DNA from: Streptomyces canus
Lineage (GTDB): Bacteria; Actinomycetota; Actinomycetes; Streptomycetales; Streptomycetaceae
Direction: 5' to 3'
Assembly: GCF_001514145.1 (NCBI RefSeq)
Contig: NZ_KQ948662.1
Coordinates: 55,798 to 119,797, forward strand
Length of the DNA stretch: 64,000 nucleotides
Under the pieces are notes generated by a model. The model saw only the letters and a program-made list of their open reading frames with translations. It was not told the origin of the DNA and searched no databases. The first letter of the stretch is position 1. Each line of letters begins with the position of its first letter. Shown one piece after another: positions 25,731 through 34,965 of the stretch. The translations under genes and the position numbers were made by a program.

Positions 25731-27599
25731 ATGGCACGTACGTCCTCACTCGTCGCCGGCTTCGTCGCCGGTGTCGTCGTGGCCGCCAGCACCACCGCGA
25801 TCGCCGTCACCGGTACGGCGGACACCAGCACCGACCTGAACTCCAAGGCCACCACCACCTGGCTGACCGTCAAGGTCGCCGACGCCATGGGCACCAGGGA
25901 CACCATCACCTGGGTTCCCACCGGCTCCTTCGCCGGCTCTTCGGAGGAGCGGGTCCCGCGCTACCCGATGACTCCCATCCAGGGCAAGGACACCAAGGAC
26001 CTCAAGCTCTCCGCCGTCCGCAACGAGCAGGTCTCGGCGCAGCTGGCCATCGCCTCCGGACACAACCTCGACGACGTCAAGGCCGTGGTCGGCGACCTCA
26101 CCGGTCCCGGCGGCGCGAAGCTGTCCGGTGCCGACGCCCAGGTCCGGTTCGTCAAGTACGTACCCGTGCAGCGCTCCAAGAGCGAGGTCGACTGGTCCGC
26201 CACCATCGACCAGGTCAGCTCCGGCAAGGAGGTGTCCGGCGACCGCAATCCCGACGTGGTCGGCGACCCGCTGGAGGAGAAGTCCTCGGTGGACGTTCCC
26301 GCGTACGCGGCGCAGCCGCTCTGGTTCACCTTCCACATCCCCAAGGGGGCAAAGCCCGGCACCTACACCGGCACGGTGAAGGTCAACGCCGACGGCCGTA
26401 CCCAGAGCACGTACCCGCTGACCATCGAGGTCAAGGACACGAGCGTGCCCGACCCGAAGGACTACAGCTTCTTCCTCGACGTGTGGGCGCAGCCGGAGAC
26501 GATCGCCAAGAACCACGGCGTCAAGCTCTGGTCCGACGAGCACTGGAAGCTGATCGACAAGTACGACCGTGACCTGGCCTCGCGCGGCCAGAAGGTCATC
26601 AACACCACCATCGTCGACAACCCGTGGCACCACCAGTGGTCGCTCGGCACCCGGGAGTCGCAGACCGCCACGCCGTACACCAGCATGGTGGGCTGGGCCT
26701 GGAACGGGAAGACGTTCTCCTTCGACTTCAGCCGCTGGGACAAGTACGTCGAGACCGCCAGACGCGCCGGACTCGGGCCCGACATCGGCGCCTTCTCCAT
26801 GCTGGCCTTCCAGGACCAGGAGCACCTCACCTACACCGACACCAGCACCGGCAAGACCGTCTACGAGAACGTCGACCTGGGCGGCGACCGCTGGCGTCAG
26901 GCGTGGGGAGCCTTCCTCCCCGCCTTCGAGAAGCACGTGAAGGCGAAGGGCTGGCTGGACCACACCTGGCTGTCCTTCGACGAGCGGCCCATCGACACCA
27001 TGACGGTCGTCAAGAACTTCGTCCACGAGGTGGCGCCGGCCTTCGACAACCGCATTTCCGTGGCCGGTTCGATCAACACCGAAGGCGTCGCGTCCAACCT
27101 GTCCGTGGACTGGGGCGGCATCGACGCGATGACGAAGGAGAAGGTCGAGGAGCGGCGCAAGGCCGGCAAGATCACGACCTTCTACGTGTACGGCTCGCCG
27201 GCCCACCCGAACACACTGTCCTACTCCCCCGCCGTCGAGTCGCGGATGCTGCCCTGGATCTCCGCCCAGCGGGATCTGGACGGCTTCCTGCGCTGGTCGT
27301 ACAACAGCTGGACCAGCGACCCCTTCAAGCAACCGGTGCACATCTTCACGCAGGGCGACGAGTACCTGGTCTACCCGGGCAAGGACGGCCCGATGTCCAG
27401 CATCCGCTGGGAGCAGCTGAAGGAGGGCATCGAGGACTACGAACTCATCGCCCAGCTGCGGAAGAAGGACGACGGCACCGACAGCGGCGCCCTGACCGAG
27501 GCGCTCACCACCGCGACCCGGAACCTCGACGGCCGGACGAAGGACGTGAACGACATCGAGAACGCGCGGGCGGCAGTCGTGAAGGAGCTGACCTCATGA
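25731..27599 (+). CDS. secreted GH123-type/DUF4091 glycoside hydrolase (predicted beta-N-acetylgalactosaminidase)
   Basis: 622 residues. ATG 25731 is preceded by GAGAGAGGGA. A signal-anchor-like leader (SLVAGFVAGVVVAASTTAIAVTG) is followed by a beta-sandwich (GH123 N-terminal-like domain, to about residue 245) and a catalytic barrel, closing with DUF4091 (PVHIFTQGDEYLVYPGKDGPMSSIRWEQLKEGIEDYELI). WLSFDERPID contains an adjacent Asp417-Glu418 pair, the arrangement that GH123 enzymes use for substrate-assisted hydrolysis of beta-GalNAc. DUF4091 proteins are not all biochemically tested, so substrate is inference. Stop overlaps the next gene start (ATGA), so translation is coupled to the GH35 enzyme. 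Confidence 0.85.
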   Translation: MARTSSLVAGFVAGVVVAASTTAIAVTGTADTSTDLNSKATTTWLTVKVADAMGTRDTITWVPTGSFAGSSEERVPRYPMTPIQGKDTKDLKLSAVRNEQVSAQLAIASGHNLDDVKAVVGDLTGPGGAKLSGADAQVRFVKYVPVQRSKSEVDWSATIDQVSSGKEVSGDRNPDVVGDPLEEKSSVDVPAYAAQPLWFTFHIPKGAKPGTYTGTVKVNADGRTQSTYPLTIEVKDTSVPDPKDYSFFLDVWAQPETIAKNHGVKLWSDEHWKLIDKYDRDLASRGQKVINTTIVDNPWHHQWSLGTRESQTATPYTSMVGWAWNGKTFSFDFSRWDKYVETARRAGLGPDIGAFSMLAFQDQEHLTYTDTSTGKTVYENVDLGGDRWRQAWGAFLPAFEKHVKAKGWLDHTWLSFDERPIDTMTVVKNFVHEVAPAFDNRISVAGSINTEGVASNLSVDWGGIDAMTKEKVEERRKAGKITTFYVYGSPAHPNTLSYSPAVESRMLPWISAQRDLDGFLRWSYNSWTSDPFKQPVHIFTQGDEYLVYPGKDGPMSSIRWEQLKEGIEDYELIAQLRKKDDGTDSGALTEALTTATRNLDGRTKDVNDIENARAAVVKELTS

Positions 27600-30500
27600 G
27601 AGGGAAGTGGAGGTCTCTGCTGCTCGCCGGAGCGCTGAGTGTCATGCCCCTGACCAGCGCGGGTGTCGCGACACCGGCCCAGGCGGAGCAGCGGACGCAG
27701 GCGCGGCACACCGTCACCTACGACCAGTACTCCGTAAAGGTCGACGGCAAGCCCCTGTACGTCTGGGGCGCCGAGTTCCACTACTTCCGGCTGCCGAGCC
27801 CCGACGCATGGCGCGACGTCCTGCAGAAGATCAAGGCGGGCGGATTCAACGCGGTCTCGCTCTACTTCGACTGGGGTTATCACTCCTCCAAGCCGGGCTC
27901 GTACGACTTCACCGGGACCCGTGACGTGGAACGGCTGCTCGACGAGGCCGAGCGCGCGGGCCTGTATGTGATCGCCCGACCGGGCCCGTACATCAACGCG
28001 GAGGTCTCCGGCGGCGGCATGCCCGCCTGGCGGTCGACACAGGCCGGCGTGAACCGCACCTCCGAGCCGGAGTACCTGAAGGCGGCCCGGGAGTGGATGA
28101 GCCGGATCAACCCGATCATCGCGCGCCACCAACTCACCCGTGGAACAGGTTCGGTGATCCTCTATCAGGTCGAGAACGAGTACCAGGGCGGTCGCCACGA
28201 CGCCGACTACATGCAGACCCTCATCGACTGGGCGAAGGAGGACGGCATCGATGTGCCCACCTTCGTCAACGACGGCGGCGCCAACCAGAACTGGGTCAGC
28301 GGCAAGGGCGCCCCGGACATCTACGGCTTCGACGCCTACCCGCAGGGCTTCGACTGCAAGGACCCCGACACCTGGAAGAACCTGCCCGACTATTCGTACG
28401 TCAACGACTGGAAGCCCGAGTCCCCGCTGATCATCCCGGAGGCACAGGGCGGCGCCTTCGACCCCTGGGGCGGCACCGGATACCAGGACTGCGCGAAACT
28501 CACCGGCACCGACTTCACCCGGGTGTTCAGCAAGATGAACATCGCCGCCGGGGTGAGCGGCCAGTCCTTCTACATGACGTACGGCGGCACCCACTGGGGC
28601 TGGCTCGCCGACCCCAACGCGGTCTACACGTCGTACGACTACGGGGCCCCGATCAACGAGTCCCGCCAACTGACCGAGAAGTACCAGGAGTTCAAGCGCC
28701 TCGGGTACATGGTCAATTCCGTCACCTCGTTGGCGCGCACCGACAAGGCCGAGGCCCCGACCCCGTCCGACGACGCCCTGCGCATCGACCGGCGCGTCAA
28801 CCCCGACGACGGCACGCAGTTCTTCACCGTGCGGCACGCCGACACCCGGGTGAAGGACAAGGACGAGACCACGCTGACGCTGAAGGGTGCGGACGGCGAC
28901 TACCCGCGGGTCCCCCAGCAGGGAGCGATCACGGTCGACGGCCGGGACGCCAAACTCCTCGTCGCGGGCTACGACCTGGGCGAGAAGCAGCGGCTCGTCT
29001 ACTCCACCTCGGAGATCATGACGCACGCCAAGATCGGCGACCGGGAGGTGGCGCTGCTCTACGGGCGTGCGGGTGAGGCCGGCGAGACCGTGCTGCGGTA
29101 CACCGCACGGCCCAAGGTGACCGTCCTGGACGGTGATGTCACCACCACCTGGGACGCCGAACGCGGTGACCTGCGCCTGAACTACACGCACAAGGGCCTG
29201 GCCCGCGTGCTGGTGAACGGCATGGAACTGCTGATCGCCGACACCGCCGAAACCGCCCACTGGTGGCGCCAGGACACCTCCGCGGGCCCGGTCCTCGTAC
29301 GGGGACCGTCCCTGGTCCGTACGGCCGAACAGGCGGACGGCACCCTGAAGTTGACCGGCGACTCCAGCAAGGCCGCGAAGATCGAGGTGATCGCGGACGC
29401 GAAGAAGGTGACCTGGAACGGCCGCGATGTGGCCGTCACCCAGGCGCCGCGCCCGGTCGAACTGCCCGCTCTGACCACGTGGAAGTACAAGGAGGAGGCA
29501 CCGGAGTCCGCTCCCGGCTTCGACGATGCCACCTGGACCACCGCCGACCACCTCACCGCCAACAACGCGGCGCTGAACGGGTCGCTACCGGTCCTGGCGA
29601 TGGACGAGTACGGCTTCCACCACGGCAACGTCTGGTACCGCGGCCGGTTCAGGACCACCGGTGCCGCGACCGCGCTCGCACTCGACGCCAAGACCGGCAA
29701 CACCGGCCAGTACGCGGTCTGGCTGAACGGCCGCTACCTCGGCAGCTCCGGCGACGGCGCGCACACCTTCGACATCCCGGCGGGCACACTGAAGGCCAGT
29801 GGCGACAACGTCCTGTCCGTCCTCGTGGAGAACGCGGGCCACAACGAGGAATGGGGCCACGACTACTCCAAGGAGCCGCGGGGTCTGCTCTCCGCCGAGG
29901 TGATCGGCGGGGCCTCCACCCTCACCTGGAAGATCCAGGGCAACCGGGGCGGCGAGGACCCGGTGGACACCGCACGGGGCCCGTACAACAACGGCGGGCT
30001 GTACGGGGAGCGGGCCGGCTGGTCGCTGCCGGGCTTCCCCGACGGCAACTGGAAGAGCACCACCCTCTCCGGGCAGGCCGCCAAGACCGAGCCCGGCGTG
30101 CGGTGGTACCGCACCTCCGCCCGGCTCGACCTGCCGCAGGGCCAGGACAACGCGCTCGCGCTGGATTTGGCTGAGCCCCCGGGCGGCAGCACAAGCTATC
30201 GCGCGGAGATCTTCGTGAACGGCTGGCTGATCGGCCGCTACCTGCCGGACACCGGACCCCAGACACGGTTCGTCATCCCCAAGGGCCTCCTGCGCGAGCA
30301 GGGCGACAACACCATCGCCCTGGCCGTGTGGTCCACCAAGGCCGGCGCGGGCCCGGGTTCGGCCAAACTCGTCGACCTCGGCGCCTCGGCGGGCGGGATC
30401 AAGGTCGGTACGGTGGCCGCGCCCTCGTACGACGCCAAGACCTACGCGATGCCGGCCGCGGGCGCCCGGGTCACCGTCGACGCCGAGCCGTTCCTGGCCA

Positions 30501-31243
30501 CCGGCACCGCGACCAAGGTCCCCGTCACCCTCACCGTGCCGAAGGACGCGCCGACAGCCCTCAATGTCGACCTGTCGCTGAAGGTTCCGGACGGCTGGAC
30601 CGCGACCACCGACGACACCACCCGTTTCGGCCGGGTTCGGCCCGGCGACACGGTGACAGCGGACTACACCGTGACCCCGCCCGGCGATCCCGTCCACTAC
30701 GCCGTCCTGTCCGCGACCGCCAAGCTCACCCAGCCCGGCCGTCCGGGCACCGTCACCGGTGTACGTGCCGTGCAGGTGCCACCGCCGGGACTGTCCGCCG
30801 ACGCCTATGTGAGCGACCTGACCCTGGTCAAGGCGGTCAACGGCTGGGGGCCGGTGGAGAAGGACTCCTCCAACGGGGAGGACGCGGCGGGCGACGGTCG
30901 TCCCCTGAGTATCGGCGGCACCACGTACACCAAGGGCCTCGGCGTGCACGCGAACAGCCAGGTCCGGGTCTATCTCGGCGGTGGCTGCACCCGGTTCACC
31001 GCGACCGCCGGGGTGGACGACGAGGTCGGCGACGGCGGCAGCGTCTCCTTCCGGGTGGTCGCCGACGGCCGCTCGCTCACCACCACCCCGGTGGTGCGCG
31101 GCTCCGACGGCGGTACCGGCATCGACGTGGACGTGACCGGCGCCCGCTGGCTGGACCTGTCGGTCGACGGGGACGGCGATGTCTCCTCGGACCATGCCGA
31201 CTGGGCCGACGCCAAGCTGACCTGCGCGGGAGGCTCCTCGTGA
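27596..31243 (+). CDS. secreted GH35 beta-galactosidase I with NEW3 and NPCBM modules
   Basis: 1215 residues. ATG 27596 overlaps the previous TGA and has AAGGAG. A Sec signal (RSLLLAGALSVMPLTSAGVA) precedes the GH35 barrel: YSVKVDGKPLYVWGAEFHYFRLP, then ARPGPYINAEVSGGGMP. Acid/base Glu195 lies in VILYQVENEYQGG and nucleophile Glu282 in LIIPEAQGGAFD. Beta-galactosidase jelly-roll domains follow (residues about 400-900; VWYRGRF, YAVWLNGRYLG and GGLYGERAGWSLPGF). Then comes a NEW3 domain and a C-terminal NPCBM (KAVNGWGPVEKDSSNGEDAAG, TKGLGVHANSQVRVYLGG, HADWADAKLTC), a galactose-binding-like fold. It should remove terminal beta-galactose outside the cell. It lies in tandem with a paralogue. Confidence 0.93.
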   Translation: MRGKWRSLLLAGALSVMPLTSAGVATPAQAEQRTQARHTVTYDQYSVKVDGKPLYVWGAEFHYFRLPSPDAWRDVLQKIKAGGFNAVSLYFDWGYHSSKPGSYDFTGTRDVERLLDEAERAGLYVIARPGPYINAEVSGGGMPAWRSTQAGVNRTSEPEYLKAAREWMSRINPIIARHQLTRGTGSVILYQVENEYQGGRHDADYMQTLIDWAKEDGIDVPTFVNDGGANQNWVSGKGAPDIYGFDAYPQGFDCKDPDTWKNLPDYSYVNDWKPESPLIIPEAQGGAFDPWGGTGYQDCAKLTGTDFTRVFSKMNIAAGVSGQSFYMTYGGTHWGWLADPNAVYTSYDYGAPINESRQLTEKYQEFKRLGYMVNSVTSLARTDKAEAPTPSDDALRIDRRVNPDDGTQFFTVRHADTRVKDKDETTLTLKGADGDYPRVPQQGAITVDGRDAKLLVAGYDLGEKQRLVYSTSEIMTHAKIGDREVALLYGRAGEAGETVLRYTARPKVTVLDGDVTTTWDAERGDLRLNYTHKGLARVLVNGMELLIADTAETAHWWRQDTSAGPVLVRGPSLVRTAEQADGTLKLTGDSSKAAKIEVIADAKKVTWNGRDVAVTQAPRPVELPALTTWKYKEEAPESAPGFDDATWTTADHLTANNAALNGSLPVLAMDEYGFHHGNVWYRGRFRTTGAATALALDAKTGNTGQYAVWLNGRYLGSSGDGAHTFDIPAGTLKASGDNVLSVLVENAGHNEEWGHDYSKEPRGLLSAEVIGGASTLTWKIQGNRGGEDPVDTARGPYNNGGLYGERAGWSLPGFPDGNWKSTTLSGQAAKTEPGVRWYRTSARLDLPQGQDNALALDLAEPPGGSTSYRAEIFVNGWLIGRYLPDTGPQTRFVIPKGLLREQGDNTIALAVWSTKAGAGPGSAKLVDLGASAGGIKVGTVAAPSYDAKTYAMPAAGARVTVDAEPFLATGTATKVPVTLTVPKDAPTALNVDLSLKVPDGWTATTDDTTRFGRVRPGDTVTADYTVTPPGDPVHYAVLSATAKLTQPGRPGTVTGVRAVQVPPPGLSADAYVSDLTLVKAVNGWGPVEKDSSNGEDAAGDGRPLSIGGTTYTKGLGVHANSQVRVYLGGGCTRFTATAGVDDEVGDGGSVSFRVVADGRSLTTTPVVRGSDGGTGIDVDVTGARWLDLSVDGDGDVSSDHADWADAKLTCAGGSS

Positions 31244-34200
31244 ACCTCGCCCGAGTCGGACGGCTGAGAGCCCTGCTGTGCGCGGCGCTGGCTTCCGTAC
31301 TGCTCGCGGTCCTCGCGGCCGCGGTGCCCGCACACGCCACGGTCCCGGCCGACGCCGCAGCCGCCAAGCCCACGCCCCACACCGTCAGTTACGACAAGTA
31401 CTCCGTCAAGGTCGACGGCAAGAGGCTCTTCGTCTGGTCCGGGGAGTTCCACTACTGGCGGCTCCCCAGCCCCGACCTGTGGCGCGACGTGCTCCAGAAG
31501 ATCAAGGCGAGCGGCATGAACGCCGTCTCGATCTACTTCGACTGGGGCTACCACTCCCCCGCGAAGGGCCGTTACGACTTCACCGGGATCCGTGACGTCG
31601 ACAAGCTCCTCGACATGGCCGAGGAGGCCGGGCTCTATGTCATCGCCCGGCCGGGCCCGTACATCAACGCCGAGACGGACGGCGGAGGGTTCCCCGGCTG
31701 GCTGATGACGCAGAAGGGACAGGCCCGCTCCACCGACCCCGAATACCTCGACGCCGCCCGCGAGTGGCTGGGGGAGATCGACAAGATCCTCGCCCGCCAC
31801 CAGGTCACGAACGGCACCGGCCCGGTGCTGCTCTACCAGGTCGAGAACGAGCTGTACGACCCGCAAGGCCGCGACTACATCGTCGGCCTCTCCCAGCAGG
31901 TAAGGGCCGACGGCATCACCGTGCCCCTGGTCGGAAACGAGCCGATGCCGCAGTACGCGGGCGGCGAGGGCCTGGACTTCGTCGGGGAACTGGACCAGTA
32001 CAACTCCTTCTGCAAGGGCGAGTGGTGGCTGCCCACCCTCAAACGGCAGCAGGACGACGCTCCGCTGGCGATCTTCGAGGCGGGCACCGGCTGGTTCCAG
32101 ACCTGGGGTGACACCGGCTACGAGAAGTGCCCGCAGAAGATGGGCCCGGCCTACCAGAAGATCGTCAACAAGCACGAGGTCATGCAGGGCACGACGATCG
32201 AGAACCTGTACATGACCTACGGCGGCACCAACTGGGGCTGGCTCGCCGACCCGCGCCAGGTCTACACCTCGTACGACTACGGCGCACCGATCAGCGAGCC
32301 GCGCCAGACCGGCGCCGACTACGACGAGATGAAGCGGCAGGGCCTCTTCTACACCACCACCGCCCCGCTCACGGCCACCGATCCGGCGGACGCACCCGCC
32401 TCCTCCAACGACGCCGTGCACATCGAGGCGCGTGCCAACCCGGACACCCACACCCAGTTCCTGTACCTCCGGCACGGCGACCCGATGGCCGACGCCGACG
32501 CCACCACCACCTTCGACTGGAAGACCCCGGACGGGACCTATCCGGTCACCGCCCGGCTCAACGGCAAGACCGGCAAGATCCTCGTCGCCGGCCACGACCT
32601 CGGCGGCGGCCGGCGGCTCGTCTACTCCACCAGCGAACTGCTGACCAGCGCGAAGACCGGTGGCCGTACCCAAGCCGTGCTCTACGGCGGTGAGGGCGAC
32701 CCCGGGCAGACGATGCTCCGCTACTCCGTCAAGCCCAAGGTGACCGTGCTCGACGGCAAGGCGGACGTCAGCTGGGACGACGCGCGCGGCGACCTGAAGC
32801 TGGACTACACCCACTCCGGACTCACCCGGGTCCTCGTCCAGAGCGCAGGCCGCCCCGATCTGCTGCTGCTCATCGGCACCGACGCCGATGCCGCCGGCTT
32901 CTGGCGGCAGGACACGGCAGCCGGTCCGGTCCTGGAACGCGGCACCGAACTGGTCCGCACGGCATCCGTCACCGGCCTGGGGACGACCCTCGCGCTCACC
33001 GGCGACGCGAAGAAGGCGGGCCCGCTGGAGGTCTTCGCCCCGTCCGGCGTACGGAACGTCACCTGGAACGGCGCACCCCTGAGCGTCAAACCGACCTCCT
33101 CCGGCAGCTTGTTGGGCACCGTGCCCGGCCCGAAGGACGTCAAGCTCCCCGAGCTGACCGGCTGGAAGACGTCCGCCGAAACACCTGAGGCCGCCCCCGG
33201 CTTCGACGACTCCTCCTGGAGCTACGCCGACAAGCTGACGACCGACAACCCGACCAAGCCCGGGACTCTGCCGGTGCTCTACCAGGACGAGTACGGCTAC
33301 CACTACGGCTACGTCTGGTACCGGGGCCGCTTCAAGGCCACCGGCACCGAGAAGTCCCTCTCCCTGACTGCCTACGCCACCAACCCGGACACCGGCTCGG
33401 CCGCGGTGGGCGCGTACTCGGTGTGGATCAACGGGAAGTTCGCCGGGACGAGTCGGACCGGCCGCAAGACCTTCCCCCTCGCCGACGGTCTGCTGCACAA
33501 GGGCAAGGAGAACGTGGTCTCCGTCCTGGTCGGCACGATGGGCCACAACGAGGACTTCACCTGGAACAGCGACGACCACAAGCAGCCGCGCGGCCTGACC
33601 ACGGCGTATCTCGCCGGGTCCGACGCGCAGATCACCTGGCGCATCCAGGGCCCCCGGGGCGGCGAGAAGCCCGTCGACACCGTGCGCGGGCACATGAACA
33701 ACGGCGGCCTGTACGGGGAGCGTTCGGGATGGACCCTGCCCGGATTCCCGGACCGGTCCTGGACCGATGCCACACTGCCGGTCAGTGACACCACACCCGG
33801 TATCGCCTGGTACCGGACCACCTTCAATCCCCGGTTGCCCACGGGCCAGGACGTCTCCGTCGGCGTCACGATCACCGACAACCCCGACCGCGACTACCGC
33901 GCCCTCATCTACGTCAACGGCTGGCTGATGGGCCAGTACGTCAACGACACCGGCCCCCAGCACACCTTCCCCATCCCCAACGGCATCCTGCGTGGCGACG
34001 GCAAGAACACCATCGCCATCGCCTCGTGGAGCGAGGACGCGAAGAGCGGCGGCCTCGGAAAGGTCGGCCTGACCACGCTCGGCAATGTCACCTCCTCGCT
34101 GCGGGTCGCCGACGTGGCCGCCCCCGCCTACGACGCCGCCACCTACGCCGACCCGGTCACCCCGGCGCGGGTGACCGTCGACGCCCCCGACACCGTCGAG

Positions 34201-34965
34201 CCGGGTAACACCTACCAGGTCACGGCGACGGCCTCCGTACCGGGCAACGGCAAGACGCTCAGCGGCCTCACCCTGAGCCCGAAGCTGCCCGACGGCTGGA
34301 CCGCGACCCCGGCTGATCCGGTGAAACTCGGCACCCTCGAACCGGGTGGCTCGGCGAAAGCGCGGTGGACCGTCACCGTGCCCGCCGACCAGAAGACCGG
34401 CACCGTCGCCATCCTCCGCGCCACCGCCGGCTTCACCCGGGACGGCAAACCCGGCTCGGTGACCGGGGAACAGGTCGTGGCGGCGCAGCCACCGCCGCTC
34501 ACGGCCGGCGAACACTACGTCAGCGATCTGCCGTTCGCCTCCAGCAGCAACGGCTGGGGTCCGGTCGAACGCGACCAGTCCGTCGGCGAGAACGCCGAGG
34601 GCGACGGCCTGCCGCTCACCCTCCACGACACCGTCTACGACAAGGGCCTCGGTACCCACGCCGCCAGCAGCGTCCAGGTGTGGCTCGGCGGCACCTGCAC
34701 CACCTTCCACGCCGCGCTCGGCCTCGACCAGGAGACCTACGGCCGGTCCGACGGCCCGGCCACCGTCACCTACACCGTCCTCGCCGACGGAACGCCCGTC
34801 TATGAGAGCGGCACCGTCGACCGGGACACCGCGACGAAGAACATCGACGTCGACGTGGCAAGCGCGCGCCGACTCGAACTGGTCGTCTCGGACGCCGGGG
34901 ACGGCAACGCCCTCGATCACGCCGACTGGGCCGACGCCAAGCTGACCTGCGGCGGTGGTGCCTGA
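31240..34965 (+). CDS. secreted GH35 beta-galactosidase II with NEW3 and NPCBM modules
   Basis: 1241 residues. GTG 31240 overlaps the previous TGA (GTGA) with GGGAGG seven bases before. Same architecture as the upstream paralogue: signal (LLCAALASVLLAVLAAAVPAHA), GH35 barrel, jelly-roll domains, NEW3 and NPCBM (LPFASSSNGWGPVERDQSVGENAEG). Acid/base Glu204 is in LLYQVENELYDPQ and nucleophile Glu280 in LAIFEAGTGWF. The two active-site loops differ from the first enzyme (VENELYD against VENEYQG; FEAGTGWF against PEAQGGAFD). The pair probably has different linkage or aglycone specificity. A tandem duplication followed by divergence is the simplest origin. Confidence 0.93.
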   Translation: MNLARVGRLRALLCAALASVLLAVLAAAVPAHATVPADAAAAKPTPHTVSYDKYSVKVDGKRLFVWSGEFHYWRLPSPDLWRDVLQKIKASGMNAVSIYFDWGYHSPAKGRYDFTGIRDVDKLLDMAEEAGLYVIARPGPYINAETDGGGFPGWLMTQKGQARSTDPEYLDAAREWLGEIDKILARHQVTNGTGPVLLYQVENELYDPQGRDYIVGLSQQVRADGITVPLVGNEPMPQYAGGEGLDFVGELDQYNSFCKGEWWLPTLKRQQDDAPLAIFEAGTGWFQTWGDTGYEKCPQKMGPAYQKIVNKHEVMQGTTIENLYMTYGGTNWGWLADPRQVYTSYDYGAPISEPRQTGADYDEMKRQGLFYTTTAPLTATDPADAPASSNDAVHIEARANPDTHTQFLYLRHGDPMADADATTTFDWKTPDGTYPVTARLNGKTGKILVAGHDLGGGRRLVYSTSELLTSAKTGGRTQAVLYGGEGDPGQTMLRYSVKPKVTVLDGKADVSWDDARGDLKLDYTHSGLTRVLVQSAGRPDLLLLIGTDADAAGFWRQDTAAGPVLERGTELVRTASVTGLGTTLALTGDAKKAGPLEVFAPSGVRNVTWNGAPLSVKPTSSGSLLGTVPGPKDVKLPELTGWKTSAETPEAAPGFDDSSWSYADKLTTDNPTKPGTLPVLYQDEYGYHYGYVWYRGRFKATGTEKSLSLTAYATNPDTGSAAVGAYSVWINGKFAGTSRTGRKTFPLADGLLHKGKENVVSVLVGTMGHNEDFTWNSDDHKQPRGLTTAYLAGSDAQITWRIQGPRGGEKPVDTVRGHMNNGGLYGERSGWTLPGFPDRSWTDATLPVSDTTPGIAWYRTTFNPRLPTGQDVSVGVTITDNPDRDYRALIYVNGWLMGQYVNDTGPQHTFPIPNGILRGDGKNTIAIASWSEDAKSGGLGKVGLTTLGNVTSSLRVADVAAPAYDAATYADPVTPARVTVDAPDTVEPGNTYQVTATASVPGNGKTLSGLTLSPKLPDGWTATPADPVKLGTLEPGGSAKARWTVTVPADQKTGTVAILRATAGFTRDGKPGSVTGEQVVAAQPPPLTAGEHYVSDLPFASSSNGWGPVERDQSVGENAEGDGLPLTLHDTVYDKGLGTHAASSVQVWLGGTCTTFHAALGLDQETYGRSDGPATVTYTVLADGTPVYESGTVDRDTATKNIDVDVASARRLELVVSDAGDGNALDHADWADAKLTCGGGA

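Noticed and set aside
30970..34920. 1316-codon open frame antisense to GH35 II (and similar long antisense frames at 36910-40353 and 25746-27341).
   Set aside because: Typical of high-GC DNA: the frame mirrors codon bias of the real gene, has no recognisable domain and is rich in Gly/Arg/Val/Asp.
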